The notes below the pieces were generated by a model that did not search any database, was not told where the DNA came from, and saw only the letters and a list, made by a program, of their open reading frames with translations. The position numbers and the translations under genes are program-made. Positions 53,922 to 62,966 of a DNA stretch of 64,000 nt are shown piece after piece. The stretch's first letter is position 1, and the number at the start of each line of letters is the position of its first letter. Source of the DNA: Caldilineaceae bacterium bin5 (GTDB taxonomy: Bacteria > Chloroflexota > Anaerolineae > Caldilineales > Caldilineaceae); NCBI GenBank assembly GCA_002238445.1, contig MPML01000020.1, positions 1-64,000 of the forward strand, in the 5' to 3' direction.

Positions 53922-53952
53922 GGGGCGTCAGGTCCATGGCCGCCGACGCCCC
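53922..53952 (-). terminator. Possible terminator downstream of the SCP2 gene
   Basis: On the minus strand GGGGCGTC (53952-53945) pairs with GACGCCCC (53929-53922), loop 15 bases, followed by TTCTTTGACA. The tail is only partly T-rich. It would separate the SCP2 gene from dnaG. Confidence 0.45.
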
Positions 53953-53997
53953 TCGACCGCCACCCTTCACAGGCCGGGCGTGCCAGGCAACTGCTCC

Positions 53998-54432
53998 TCA
54001 GGATGACGGATCCTCTCCCTCAGAATGTGTGCCGTCCGATGCACTCCCGTTTCTTTGTATCAGCATGTAAGCCCGTTCTGCTTCGCGGAACAGATCGGTC
54101 AGTTTCATTGCGAGAAAAATATTTCCGCTCGACTGAATCTGGCCCCCGAAAAAGGCATCCTTCAGTTTGCGTTGGCCGCTCCAGACTTCATGCAGGAGAT
54201 CGGCTGTCATTGTCAGTTCCAGGTCCGCTTTGCCCGGTCGCGCCCCAAAGAATATCTCCAGGGGAGGCTGGCGGCCATCCAACAGCACCTCTGCATCAGG
54301 ATCGGTCAGCCGCAGGCGGATGACAAGATTGCTGCTCGTGAACGTCTCAATCGCTCCGGGACGCTCCTTGACTTTGTCAAAAACCCGCCGCAGAACGGTG
54401 TATAGTTGCTCGGCATCAACGTAAATGGACAT
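53998..54432 (-). CDS. SCP2 sterol-binding domain protein
   Basis: A 144-residue cytoplasmic protein of the SCP2 fold: FDKVKERPGAIETFTSSNLV, LRLTDPDAEVLLDGRQPPLE and ADLELTMTADLLHEVWSGQR then KLKDAFFGGQIQSSGNIFLA MKL in sequence. The fold binds lipids or acyl-CoA; the ligand is unknown. The polar C-terminal tail (NGSASDGTHSEGEDPSS) is variable. It is upstream of dnaG with a 158-base gap that holds a hairpin, so it is probably a separate unit. Confidence 0.82.
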   Translation of the reverse strand: MSIYVDAEQLYTVLRRVFDKVKERPGAIETFTSSNLVIRLRLTDPDAEVLLDGRQPPLEIFFGARPGKADLELTMTADLLHEVWSGQRKLKDAFFGGQIQSSGNIFLAMKLTDLFREAERAYMLIQRNGSASDGTHSEGEDPSS

Positions 54433-54697
54433 AGCAGGTAAAATGGTATGATTGGCTTTGAGAGTAAAATGTAGTATAGATTCGTTGGTGAGAGTGTGTC
54501 AAAGGCAAGTCCGGCGCGATTGCGCGTCAAACTGTGGTCGTTCCCCCTATATTGCCGCCTGCGTATAGCGGAAAGTGTGCATTTGCCTTTTCGTTGTATA
54601 ATAGGGCGATACTGGGATCTCGCTGCCTGTTTTCCTCGAAGCACATCGAAATTGAATCCAGGCCTTAGGGGAGCTTGGCGAGAAAGGAGACGCAAAA

Positions 54698-55723
54698 ATG
54701 CCGCTTTTCAAACGTGGTAGGAAGCAGGACGAAGAAGATTTACAGTGGCTTTATCGGAATCTCCAGGATCTGGATGATGCTGAGACTTCCCGCGAAGGCG
54801 ACGAAGAAGAAGCATCTGACGACAGCAATGGAGACGAAGTTGGTGTGGGGACTGAAATGGAATCACAGCCGGAGCCTGAATTGACCGAGCCGCCGACGCC
54901 AGAACCGGTACTGGGTGAGCCGGAGCCTGTATTGGACGAAACATCCCCGCCGGAGCCTACATTGGGCGAAACACCTCCGTCTACTCTGCCGGAGTCGATT
55001 CCGGAGGAGCCGACCGCGTCCGAAACTCCACCTGTGGAGGTTCCAACGCCGGTTTCCAGGGAATCCCTGCTGGCACAGGAAGACGTTACGCCCAAGACGA
55101 ATGAATCGTATGAGAGGAGAAGTAGACAGATGAGTGGGAACCGCCGAGAAAATGCGCCGTTCGCCAACCGAGGTCAACAGCCGTCGCAGTCCCGCCCTCA
55201 ACGGCCGGAGTCGCCGCCCGCGGATGCAGCGACGACCGACACGATTGTGGGCCCTCAATCTTATTTCACCGGCACCTTCCGTTCAGAGAAGGATCTGCGC
55301 ATCGAAGGAACGCTCGAAGGTGAAATCGACTGCCGCGGAACGGTGATCGTCGCCAAAGATGCGACTCTGTCGGCGACCGTACGCGCCCGCAACATTGAGA
55401 TCGCCGGATCAGTCACGGGCGATGTTTTCATCGAGGAGCGGTTGCACTTGCGTTCCTCAGGTGAAATGCGGGGCCAGTCCCATGCCGCGTCATTCATCGT
55501 CGAAGAGGGAGGCTATTTCGAAGGCGAAATGAAGATGGGTGCTACCGACCAGGAAGAGTGGCCGACTATCGGAAGTAGTTCACCTCCCGAAGGGCTAGGG
55601 CTTTCGGTCGAATCAACGCAGTGGACCGCGAAACGGTCTGAGGCCCGTCCCAACAGACCCGGCGCCAACCCGATCGACACTGGACGGGAAGATACCGCAA
55701 GCGGTCGTCACCGAAACATCTGA
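54698..55723 (+). CDS. Bactofilin (polymer-forming cytoskeletal protein)
   Basis: A 341-residue protein. The bactofilin beta-helix spans ~180-285: GPQSYFTGTFRSEKDLRIEG, TLEGEIDCRGTVIVAKDATL, ARNIEIAGSVTGDVFIEERL and EGGYFEGEMKMG. Bactofilins polymerise into filaments without nucleotides and shape cells. The N-terminal ~170 residues are an unusually long acidic Pro/Glu/Thr linker with EPEPVLDE-like repeats. TATAAT at 54597-54602 may be the -10 box. After residue ~310 the adjacent frame is more protein-like and runs to 55835, so the C-terminus may be frameshifted. Confidence 0.85.
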   Translation: MPLFKRGRKQDEEDLQWLYRNLQDLDDAETSREGDEEEASDDSNGDEVGVGTEMESQPEPELTEPPTPEPVLGEPEPVLDETSPPEPTLGETPPSTLPESIPEEPTASETPPVEVPTPVSRESLLAQEDVTPKTNESYERRSRQMSGNRRENAPFANRGQQPSQSRPQRPESPPADAATTDTIVGPQSYFTGTFRSEKDLRIEGTLEGEIDCRGTVIVAKDATLSATVRARNIEIAGSVTGDVFIEERLHLRSSGEMRGQSHAASFIVEEGGYFEGEMKMGATDQEEWPTIGSSSPPEGLGLSVESTQWTAKRSEARPNRPGANPIDTGREDTASGRHRNI

Positions 55724-56214
55724 GGTTGCTCCGGTTGACGAACCATTCGACGGAATCCCATTAGGGGTACCGACATTCGACCTGAGCCGCGGAAGCTTTG
55801 CCTGCGCGCCTAGCACAGGATCCACAAGTAGCTGACGGTTCCGGTACCGTTCTCAGAACAACGCTTGGGGGGAATCGGCCTTTTCCAGCCCATTCACCTG
55901 CTATCTGGAAATGGATCATACGCTGTTCCAGCTGCACTCGTCTGAAATGCTGGCACATTCCTACCTACCTCTGGACTACCCCTCCCTCACCCCTGACGGC
56001 TTGACTCTATACGTTCCATCAACGCCCTCGACACATGCAGTGATCCGTACCCTAACTCCCGCCACCCCGGCAATTTGGCCTGCTCTGAGTGCCCCCTACG
56101 ATGACTGAACGAACCAGGTTCAACACGTCAAGCAGAGTTTTGCCATAGGTTCTTTCCTCATTGCGGCCTTCAAAGCTCGCCCCAAAACACCGCCCTTTAT
56201 CCATCGCCCCCAGT
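55724..56214. other. 491-base gap after bactofilin; possible gene remnants
   Basis: Up to 55835 the frame shifted from bactofilin reads VTETSEVAPVDEPFDGIPLG and PTFDLSRGSF, plausibly its displaced C-terminus. An open frame 55911-56108 (MDHTLFQLHSSEMLAHSYLP) has no recognisable family and no ribosome binding site. Nothing else is seen. Confidence 0.35.
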
Positions 56215-57603
56215 TCAACCGCCGGCGTTCAGCTTTCGCTCCAAACGCGCCAGGCGATGGCGCAGTTCTGTCTGGGTCTGTGGCGAACGACTGTGCGGCG
56301 GGGCCTGTTCCTGCTCGTGCAGTGCCCACTGGGTCCACATGGCTGCTTGCGCCAGGTCCCCCTTCTGCCATTCGCAGAACTTTGCCAGCTCCTCATAGGG
56401 ACGGCTGTCTGTGGCGCCCCCTGGATCCCGCACCGTCGTCAGCCACTGCTGCCAGACTGCTGCCGCCTCTTCCCAACGGCGCTGTCGTTTGAGCAGACGG
56501 CCCAAACCGTCAAACGACTCAGCCAGGTCCGCGCGGCTGCTGAGCTGGTCCAACGCTGCCCGGAAAAGCGTTTCGGCGCGGTCCGGGCACTCCAGGTCTA
56601 TCTGCAGCCGCGCCATGCTGAGCAGATCGAGCGGTTGCTGATGCTCTGGGCCCTCTGTGACCGGTTCGGCAAATGCGCTGCAGATCACTTCCGCCAGCGC
56701 GGCCATCGAGACAATGTCTTCCCTGTTGTGGTAAAAAACGCGTTGCATCATACGGCCGTCACCGTCGCGCAAATAGTCGGCGTACAGCTGCGGGATTACG
56801 CTGCCGGGCACGTCGTCCTCTGCGCGGGAAAAGCCGAGGACCCTTCGCTCCAGATTGCTGAGAGCGCAACTGCCCAGGCGTTTGCGCCACAACCTGCGCG
56901 CCGGGTGCAAGAGGTCAAGGTGCGGCGCACCGTCGTCCAGCGTTGGCGGCCTGCCGACATTCGCGGGCAGAAAGCTGCCGGCATAGCGGTATCGCCCGCG
57001 CAGGAGAGGCGCGTCAAAGGATCGACCATTGAAGGTCACCAGGCTGTGGCAGCCGTGTAGAAGCTCGGCAAGCGCTGTCAGCAGGGCCGGCTCTTCGCCC
57101 GGATGGCGCATGAAAAACTGGCGTACAACAAATGCCAGACTGTCCGCCGTACCGTCCCCATTTCCGTCCTGCGGCTCAAATGTACCAACCCCGACCATAA
57201 AGGCGTAGATGCCGGCGCCGCCGCCCAGACCGGTGCTCTCGATGTCCAAAAATGCCGACCTGCGGAAATCGGGGCAACGCTCCAGCTGGTAAGCGGGGTA
57301 AAGCGGAGCCAGAATCGACGGATCGCGTTCCAGCAGGTTGCCGACCGCAAACTGCTCGCGCACCGACTGCCCCTGGCCTTGCTCTTTTCCGAATGGGAGG
57401 CAGTGCCGCGTAACCAGATAACAGAGACCGGCGCTGTTCTCGACAATTTCGCCGGTCTCCAGCGCTTCGATTGCAGCAGGTTCAGCCTCCCAATCAGGCG
57501 CCTCTGCCGGCTGTTCCGGTGTGCTCGTTCCGGTAGGTTCAGAAGCTGCCCGCTGGTTGCGTACACCCTGCAGGCGGCGCATTCGTTCAAGCGTGGAGGA
57601 CAT
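56215..57603 (-). CDS. YprB-like ribonuclease H-fold exonuclease with TPR tail
   Basis: A 462-residue protein. Residues ~110-310 form the RNase H-like 3'-5' exonuclease domain of the YprB family: FLDIESTGLGGGAGIYAFMV (the DxE motif), HSLVTFNGRSFDAPLLRGRY (second Asp) and YHNREDIVSMAALAEVI (the third). The C-terminal ~120 residues are tetratricopeptide-like helices (AETLFRAALDQLSSRADLAE; WEEAAAVWQQWL). ATG 57603 is preferred to TTG 57609. The nucleic acid substrate is unknown. It is divergent from recJ with about 150 bases between them. Confidence 0.82.
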   Translation of the reverse strand: MSSTLERMRRLQGVRNQRAASEPTGTSTPEQPAEAPDWEAEPAAIEALETGEIVENSAGLCYLVTRHCLPFGKEQGQGQSVREQFAVGNLLERDPSILAPLYPAYQLERCPDFRRSAFLDIESTGLGGGAGIYAFMVGVGTFEPQDGNGDGTADSLAFVVRQFFMRHPGEEPALLTALAELLHGCHSLVTFNGRSFDAPLLRGRYRYAGSFLPANVGRPPTLDDGAPHLDLLHPARRLWRKRLGSCALSNLERRVLGFSRAEDDVPGSVIPQLYADYLRDGDGRMMQRVFYHNREDIVSMAALAEVICSAFAEPVTEGPEHQQPLDLLSMARLQIDLECPDRAETLFRAALDQLSSRADLAESFDGLGRLLKRQRRWEEAAAVWQQWLTTVRDPGGATDSRPYEELAKFCEWQKGDLAQAAMWTQWALHEQEQAPPHSRSPQTQTELRHRLARLERKLNAGG

Positions 57604-57761
57604 CGGCAAAACTTTGAAGGATTTCGGGTTCGGATTGAAGTCCTATTGTAGCCCAGAGGGATCAGGGCGGGAAATCTTCCATTTTTTGCGCCCCTTCCGT
57701 GCTCTCGACTATAATTGGGCTCTGTGCGTAGTTTCAATCCCCTCCTGCTGGAGAATCCGCT

Positions 57762-59501
57762 TTGTCAGCGACTGATAAACATTGGAACTTCTATCCGCCT
57801 GCGCCGGAAAGCTTCCTGAAAAGTAGCCATGAACATCCGGTACTGCTGCAGGTGTTATTCAATCGCGGTCTGCGTGACGGGCAAACATTGGCGTCGTTCC
57901 TGCAAGCTGAAGACGCCGTCCAGGAAAATCCTTTCCGCCTGACCGATATGCACACCGCTGTCTCGCGCATAGTGCGGGCCATCGAAGCGCGCGAAATCAT
58001 CTGCGTCTACGGCGACTTCGACGCCGATGGTGTCACTGCCACCGTCCTCATGACGACTGCCTTGCAACGCGCCGGCGCCCTGGTCGGCGCGTATATCCCC
58101 AACCGCGTGGATGAGGGCTACGGCCTCAATGTGGAGGCTCTTCGGTCGATCGCGAGCAAGGGGGCCAAATTGCTGGTGACGGTTGACTGCGGCATCCGCA
58201 GTGTCATGGAAGTGGCCGAAGCCGCCGAGTTGGGTATGGAGGTCGTTCTTACCGACCATCACACAATCGGCGCCGACCTGCCTCCGGCGCTGGCAGTGGT
58301 CAATCCGCGACGCGATGCCCGCAAAGGAAAGTTTCAACACCTGGCCGGTGTTGGCGTTGCCTACCGGTTGGCCCAAGCTGTCCTTCGGGTCGTCTCTCAA
58401 CAATCCTGGAGCCGGCTTTCAGTCGAAGAAGCCGCCGCAGAGGAGCAGTCACTTCTCGACCTGGTTGCCATCGGCACCGTAGCCGACCTGATGCCCTTGC
58501 AGGGTGAGAACCGCTCGTTAGTGCGGCGCGGGCTGTCAGAACTGCGCCGAGGCAAACGGGTGGGGCTGTACGCCCTTATGGAGACGGCGTCCGTTTCCCT
58601 GGACGGGATCGATAGCACTGCTATCAGCTTCCGAATCGCGCCGCGCATCAACGCCGCCGGTCGTCTGGCCAGCGCCAAGATGGCCTATGATCTTTTGCGC
58701 TCCGACGAATATGGGACCGCCTATGATATGGCCGTCGATCTGGAACGTCTCAACCAGCGGCGCCAGGCCCTGACGACCGAAGCCAATGCGGTGGCTGCAA
58801 GGGAGTTGTCCGGCCTGGATCCAGCTGCCGCGCCAATTCTGATCGTCGCCAGCGATGAATTTCAATCCGGGATCGTGGGGCTGGCCGCGGGCAAACTGAG
58901 CGAGCAGTTCTACCGCCCGGCTGTCGTTCTCGAGAAGGGAGAGGAGGTCTGCCGCGGCAGTGCCCGCAGCATCGCCGAATTCGACATTATTGCCGCTCTG
59001 GATCAGGTCAGCCCTCTGCTGGAGCGTCACGGCGGGCACAGCAGAGCAGCTGGCTTTACTGTGCGCACCGAGCAGTTGCCCGAGCTGCGGGAAGCGCTGG
59101 CAGCGATCGCCGCGCAGGAACTAGGCCCTCTGGAAGATCTGCGGCCGACCCTGTATATCGACGGCGAGCTGACGGTCGATCAGATCGACTGGGCGTTGCA
59201 AGGGCAACTTGCCCGCATGGAGCCGGTCGGCCAAAAGAACGAACCTGCTCTCTTCCTGTGCCGTCAATGTCGCGTGCGCAGCATGCGCCAGGTGGGCAGC
59301 GGCAAACATCTGAAAATGGTGATCGACGGCCACGACCATTCCCCGGTTCTCGACGCAATCGGCTTCGGCCTGGGTAACCGGGCTGCCGACCTGCAAGTGG
59401 GCGGTCTGATCGATATCGTTTTTCATCTTGAAGTCAACGAATGGCAGGGTCGACGATCCCTGCAACTTAATTTGCAGGATCTGCGGAGCAGCGCAAACTG
59501 A
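57762..59501 (+). CDS. recJ: Single-stranded-DNA-specific exonuclease RecJ
   Basis: The 5'-3' ssDNA exonuclease of recombination and repair, 579 residues. DHH motifs: VYGDFDADGVTATV (I), LLVTVDCGI (II), VVLTDHHTIG (III), AIGTVADLMPL (IV); the DHHA1 motif ERHGGHSRAAGFTV lies near 425, and the OB-type domain ends LQLNLQDLRSSAN. Starts at TTG 57762 (SATDKHWNFYPPAPESFLK). Length is normal. With sbcCD and recG the window holds three repair nucleases/helicases, though they are not in one operon. Confidence 0.94.
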   Translation: MSATDKHWNFYPPAPESFLKSSHEHPVLLQVLFNRGLRDGQTLASFLQAEDAVQENPFRLTDMHTAVSRIVRAIEAREIICVYGDFDADGVTATVLMTTALQRAGALVGAYIPNRVDEGYGLNVEALRSIASKGAKLLVTVDCGIRSVMEVAEAAELGMEVVLTDHHTIGADLPPALAVVNPRRDARKGKFQHLAGVGVAYRLAQAVLRVVSQQSWSRLSVEEAAAEEQSLLDLVAIGTVADLMPLQGENRSLVRRGLSELRRGKRVGLYALMETASVSLDGIDSTAISFRIAPRINAAGRLASAKMAYDLLRSDEYGTAYDMAVDLERLNQRRQALTTEANAVAARELSGLDPAAAPILIVASDEFQSGIVGLAAGKLSEQFYRPAVVLEKGEEVCRGSARSIAEFDIIAALDQVSPLLERHGGHSRAAGFTVRTEQLPELREALAAIAAQELGPLEDLRPTLYIDGELTVDQIDWALQGQLARMEPVGQKNEPALFLCRQCRVRSMRQVGSGKHLKMVIDGHDHSPVLDAIGFGLGNRAADLQVGGLIDIVFHLEVNEWQGRRSLQLNLQDLRSSAN

Positions 59502-59601
59502 GTACCCGTTGAGCACCACTTGAGCGGCGTTGTCTGCGGCCGCCCCGCGCGCGTCAGAGAACGCCGCTGACGAACAGATGAAAGGATCGTAGAGTTCACT
59601 C

Positions 59602-60414
59602 ATGGTACAAAAAGCAGATCTGAAAGAGGTACGCGCCGTTCTGCTGGATATGGACGGCGTTGTTTATGTGGGAGAGGAGCCCCTGCCCGGCGTTCAAGAA
59701 CTGCTGGACTATCTGCAGGCGACCGATCGAAATTGGCTGTTCGTAACTAACAATTCGTCGCGCACGCCGGTTCAGTTCGTCGAGAAAATCGCCCGTATGG
59801 GTATCGGCGCCGACGAGGAGCACATTCTCAGCAGCGCACTGGCGACCGCCAGTTGGCTGGCGGAGCAGTATCCGGACGGCGTACGCGCCTTCATGATCGG
59901 CCAGGACGGCCTGCGCTGGGCACTGGAACGGGAAGGTATTACCCTTGTCGAAGATGCGCAAGCGGCCGACGTGGTCGTTTCCGGCATCGATTTCAGTGTG
60001 CGCTACGAACGCTTGGCTGATGCCACCCTGGCCGTGCGCGCCGGCGCCCGCTTCGTTGGCACCAACAGCGATACTTCCTTTCCCAGCGAACGGGGCCAGA
60101 TCCCCGGCACCGGCGCGCTGCTGGCCCTGCTGGAGGCAGCTACTGGCGTCACGCCGACCGTGATCGGCAAACCAAACGCCGGCATGTTCCAACAGGCTAT
60201 GCACAAATTGGGCACTACCGCGGCCTCCACGCTGATGGTCGGAGACCGCTACGAAACCGACATCGCCGGCGCCATCGAGTTGGGTATGCCCACCGCCGCA
60301 GTGTTGACCGGTATCACGACTGAAGAGGAATTTCGTACAATCACGCCCAGGCCGGACCTGATTCTGCCCGGACTGCCCGAGCTTCTCGACGCCTTTCGCC
60401 AGGCCGACAGTTGA
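59602..60414 (+). CDS. HAD-IIA family phosphatase (NagD/PGP-like)
   Basis: A 270-residue cytoplasmic phosphatase. HAD motif I is VLLDMDGVVYVGEEP (nucleophile Asp16 and general acid Asp18 in DMDG), motif II FVTNNSSRTP, motif III IGKPNAGMFQ, motif IV MVGDRYETDIAGAIELGM. The C2-type cap (~75-180) places it in subclass IIA with NagD and pyridoxal/phosphoglycolate phosphatases. Substrate unknown. It follows recJ by 100 bases. Confidence 0.9.
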   Translation: MVQKADLKEVRAVLLDMDGVVYVGEEPLPGVQELLDYLQATDRNWLFVTNNSSRTPVQFVEKIARMGIGADEEHILSSALATASWLAEQYPDGVRAFMIGQDGLRWALEREGITLVEDAQAADVVVSGIDFSVRYERLADATLAVRAGARFVGTNSDTSFPSERGQIPGTGALLALLEAATGVTPTVIGKPNAGMFQQAMHKLGTTAASTLMVGDRYETDIAGAIELGMPTAAVLTGITTEEEFRTITPRPDLILPGLPELLDAFRQADS

Positions 60415-60506
60415 ACGCTGCCTGCGCGTCGGCTCAGCTAGTCACTGGTCGCCACCGCGAGGGCGAGAGCCGACATCAGCGTGATAGGGCGCGATCGGGC
60501 CACTTT

Positions 60507-60536
60507 TTGACGGCAACTGAATAGCTGCGCTACAAT
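60507..60536 (+). promoter_or_regulatory. Promoter of rlmN, predicting a leaderless transcript
   Basis: TTGACG (60507-60512), 18 bases, TACAAT (60531-60536). The rlmN ATG is at 60544, seven bases beyond the -10 hexamer, where transcription would be expected to start. There is no room for a Shine-Dalgarno sequence. Confidence 0.55.
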
Positions 60537-60543
60537 TGTAAAG

Positions 60544-61686
60544 ATGAAGACCATTCCACTTACGCCGCCCACAGTTTCCCCAAACAGCCGTTCGCTATTG
60601 GACTGCTCTCTGCAAGAGATTGCCGACGTCGTCAATTCGCTGCCGTCTCGCCATACCGGCGCAAATGTGCGGCCTAAGAGCGTACCCACCTACCGCATTC
60701 GCCAGATTGAGGAGTGGATCTACAAGAAATACGCCTGCTCCTTTGAAGAGATGACGAATCTGCCGCAGGCAATGCGCGAGGGCTTGGCTGCAACGGCAAC
60801 GCTCACGCCGCTGACGCCTATCACCCAGCGCGTCTCCAAGGCCGGAGACACCCAGAAGGTGCTGTTTCAGATGCCGGATGGGGAGACGGTCGAAGCTGTC
60901 CTCATGCTGTATGACAAGCGGCGCACGCTCTGTATCAGCAGTCAGGCCGGTTGCGCCATGGGCTGTTCATTTTGCGCAACCGCGCTAGGCGGGCTGCGAC
61001 GAAATCTGACCGCCGGCGAGATTGTGGCCCAGGTCCTGTTCTTTGCCCGTTATTTGAATGATAGTGGCGAGGGGCCAAAAATGCGGGTGAAGCGGCCGAC
61101 CACGGTGACCAACATCGTGTTGATGGGGATGGGCGAGCCAATGCACAACTATAAGAATGTGTGGACGGCCATCCGCCGCTTGACCGCCGCCGACGGCTTC
61201 GGGCTCGGCGCACGCCACATCACCCTCAGTACGGTTGGCCTGATTCCGATGATCGACCGCATGGCAGACGAGGGGCTTCAGGTGAATCTGGCCGTCAGCC
61301 TGCACGCGCCCAACAACGCCTTGCGCAGCAAGCTGGTTCCTCCCAGTCGGCGCTATCCGGTCGATGACCTGCTGAAGTCAGTACGTCGCTATATTGCCAA
61401 GACCAATCGCCGCGTGACCTTTGAGTACGCCCTGATGCGGGGCATAAATGACAGCCCCGCCCTGGCCGAAGATCTGTCGGACAAGCTGAAGGGGATGCTG
61501 TGCCATGTCAATCTTATTCCCCTTAATCCGATTCCCGACAGCCAATTTCAGCCGACCAGCGATAGAGACACCCAACGGTTCGCTGATATATTGCAAAAGG
61601 GCGGCATCTCGGCAACGGTACGTATCCGCCGGGGCATCGAAATCGATGCCGGTTGCGGGCAGCTACGCAACACGATGGATGCATAG
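60544..61686 (+). CDS. rlmN: 23S rRNA (A2503-C2)/tRNA (A37-C2) methyltransferase RlmN
   Basis: A radical-SAM enzyme that methylates A2503 of 23S rRNA. The 380-residue protein has the CxxxCxxC cluster motif [10 protein letters not shown] (about residues 138-147), [20 protein letters not shown] near the N-terminus, [26 protein letters not shown] and the C-terminal catalytic cysteine region [16 protein letters not shown]. An N-terminal extension ([13 protein letters not shown] inserted before RIRQIEEW) is longer than usual. An alternative TTG start at 60598 has no clear ribosome binding site. Confidence 0.94.
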   Translation: MKTIPLTPPTVSPNSRSLLDCSLQEIADVVNSLPSRHTGANVRPKSVPTYRIRQIEEWIYKKYACSFEEMTNLPQAMREGLAATATLTPLTPITQRVSKAGDTQKVLFQMPDGETVEAVLMLYDKRRTLCISSQAGCAMGCSFCATALGGLRRNLTAGEIVAQVLFFARYLNDSGEGPKMRVKRPTTVTNIVLMGMGEPMHNYKNVWTAIRRLTAADGFGLGARHITLSTVGLIPMIDRMADEGLQVNLAVSLHAPNNALRSKLVPPSRRYPVDDLLKSVRRYIAKTNRRVTFEYALMRGINDSPALAEDLSDKLKGMLCHVNLIPLNPIPDSQFQPTSDRDTQRFADILQKGGISATVRIRRGIEIDAGCGQLRNTMDA

Positions 61687-61721
61687 GACGGCGTTTTCCA
61701 AAGCGGCGCGGTTTACGGCAC

Positions 61722-61753
61722 AAAAAAAGCGCCGGGCGCAATGGCCCAACGCT
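61722..61753 (-). terminator. Rho-independent terminator of rpmB
   Basis: On the minus strand AGCGTTGGGC pairs with GCCCGGCGCT through eight Watson-Crick and two G-U pairs, followed by seven T. The two wobble pairs would be A-C mismatches on the other strand, so it works in the rpmB direction only. Confidence 0.88.
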
Positions 61754-61789
61754 TCTGATGATTTGTCAAAAATGTTGCAGCAGGGAAAA

Positions 61790-61969
61790 TCAGGCCTTCG
61801 CAAGCGTGCGGATGCAGGAGGTGCACAGGCGACGGGAAACCAACCTGTCATTCTCAAGCATTTTGACCTTCTGAATGTTGATCTTCCACTTATGCCGTGT
61901 GGCCTTTCTGGACCAGGGACGATTGTTTCCAAACTGAGGACCCTTACCGCACTTCTGGCATTTCGCCAT
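61790..61969 (-). CDS. rpmB: 50S ribosomal protein L28
   Basis: A 59-residue ribosomal protein: [40 protein letters not shown] and [19 protein letters not shown]. It keeps both cysteine pairs (CQKC and CTSC), the zinc-binding form of L28. It is shorter than common small-gene cut-offs and easily missed. It is divergent from degV-recG, the arrangement found in Firmicutes and relatives, and ends in a directional terminator 40 bases downstream. Confidence 0.96.
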   Translation of the reverse strand: MAKCQKCGKGPQFGNNRPWSRKATRHKWKINIQKVKMLENDRLVSRRLCTSCIRTLAKA

Positions 61970-62103
61970 GATCTATTCCCTCCGGTTCGTCGTTGGCTCA
62001 AGGTCAGTGAAACACCACTGACGCCCAACCAATGATCACTTATCACTGAATTGTCTGAGATTAGCATACGGCTGTTCGGTTGTCAAAAGTTGGAGCATTT
62101 GCT

Positions 62104-62964
62104 GTGAGCAAGGTTCGTATTGTTACTGATAGTGACGCCAGCATTCCGGCTGAAATTATAGAAAAATATTCGATTGAAGTGATCCCCCAGGTGCTGAAGA
62201 TTGGGCGGGAGCGCTTTGAGGATGCCGACGGTTTCAGCGCCGACCGGCTCTTTCAACTGATCCGGGAAAACCAGTCCGGCGGGCGAATTCTGCTGCCGGA
62301 AGTGGAGGCCCCCGACATCAGTCGCCTTATGGATGTCTATCAACGGCTCGGCCAGGATGCCGAGGAGATCGTGGCCATCCATATGAGCAGCTCCCTCAGC
62401 CCTATGTGGAGTCAGTCGCGCAAGGCCGCCGATATGATGATGGGGCGCTATCGCATCCGGGTTATGGACAGCCAGACAACGGCGATCGGCCTCGGAATGC
62501 TGGCAGAGCTGGCCGCCGAGGCTGCCGAAGGAGGGGCCGACCTGTATGAAGTCGCACGTATCGTCAACGGCGCAATCCCCCACATCTATGTGACCTTCTT
62601 CGCCGAAACTCTGTACTACCTGGAACGCAGCGCCCGCCTCGGCGCAGCGCAAAGTGTGCTCGGCACGATGCTGGGGATCAAAGCCATGGTAACCATGGAA
62701 GACGGCCAGCTGATCCCGTTGGAAAAAGTGCAGACCCGTGAAGATGTCGCCGAAAAGCTGTACGACTATATCGCCGAATTCGCCCAGAATGAACGAATCG
62801 GATTGGTTCAGCACCGCTATGAGCAGACGCAGGAACAGCTGCTGGAACGTTTAGAGGAAGGGCTGCCGAACATTTCGGCCAAAGTATGGCGCTATCCGCC
62901 CAGCCTGGCCGCCCATCTCGGGCCCAGTGTAATGGGGGTCATCGTATACGAGGGGCTTTACTGA
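62104..62964 (+). CDS. DegV-family fatty-acid-binding protein
   Basis: A 286-residue protein of the DegV family, whose known members (FakB) present fatty acids to the kinase FakA. Marks: VRIVTDSDASIPAEIIEKYS, HMSSSLSPMWSQSRKAADMM (the fatty-acid carboxylate-binding S-S-x-L-S region), IRVMDSQTTAIGLGMLAELA and AQSVLGTMLGIKAMVTMEDG. GTG 62104 with GGAG upstream is preferred to TTG 62080. recG starts two bases after its stop. No fakA/DAK2 gene lies between, unlike the Firmicutes arrangement. Confidence 0.9.
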   Translation: MSKVRIVTDSDASIPAEIIEKYSIEVIPQVLKIGRERFEDADGFSADRLFQLIRENQSGGRILLPEVEAPDISRLMDVYQRLGQDAEEIVAIHMSSSLSPMWSQSRKAADMMMGRYRIRVMDSQTTAIGLGMLAELAAEAAEGGADLYEVARIVNGAIPHIYVTFFAETLYYLERSARLGAAQSVLGTMLGIKAMVTMEDGQLIPLEKVQTREDVAEKLYDYIAEFAQNERIGLVQHRYEQTQEQLLERLEEGLPNISAKVWRYPPSLAAHLGPSVMGVIVYEGLY

Positions 62965-62966
62965 CA

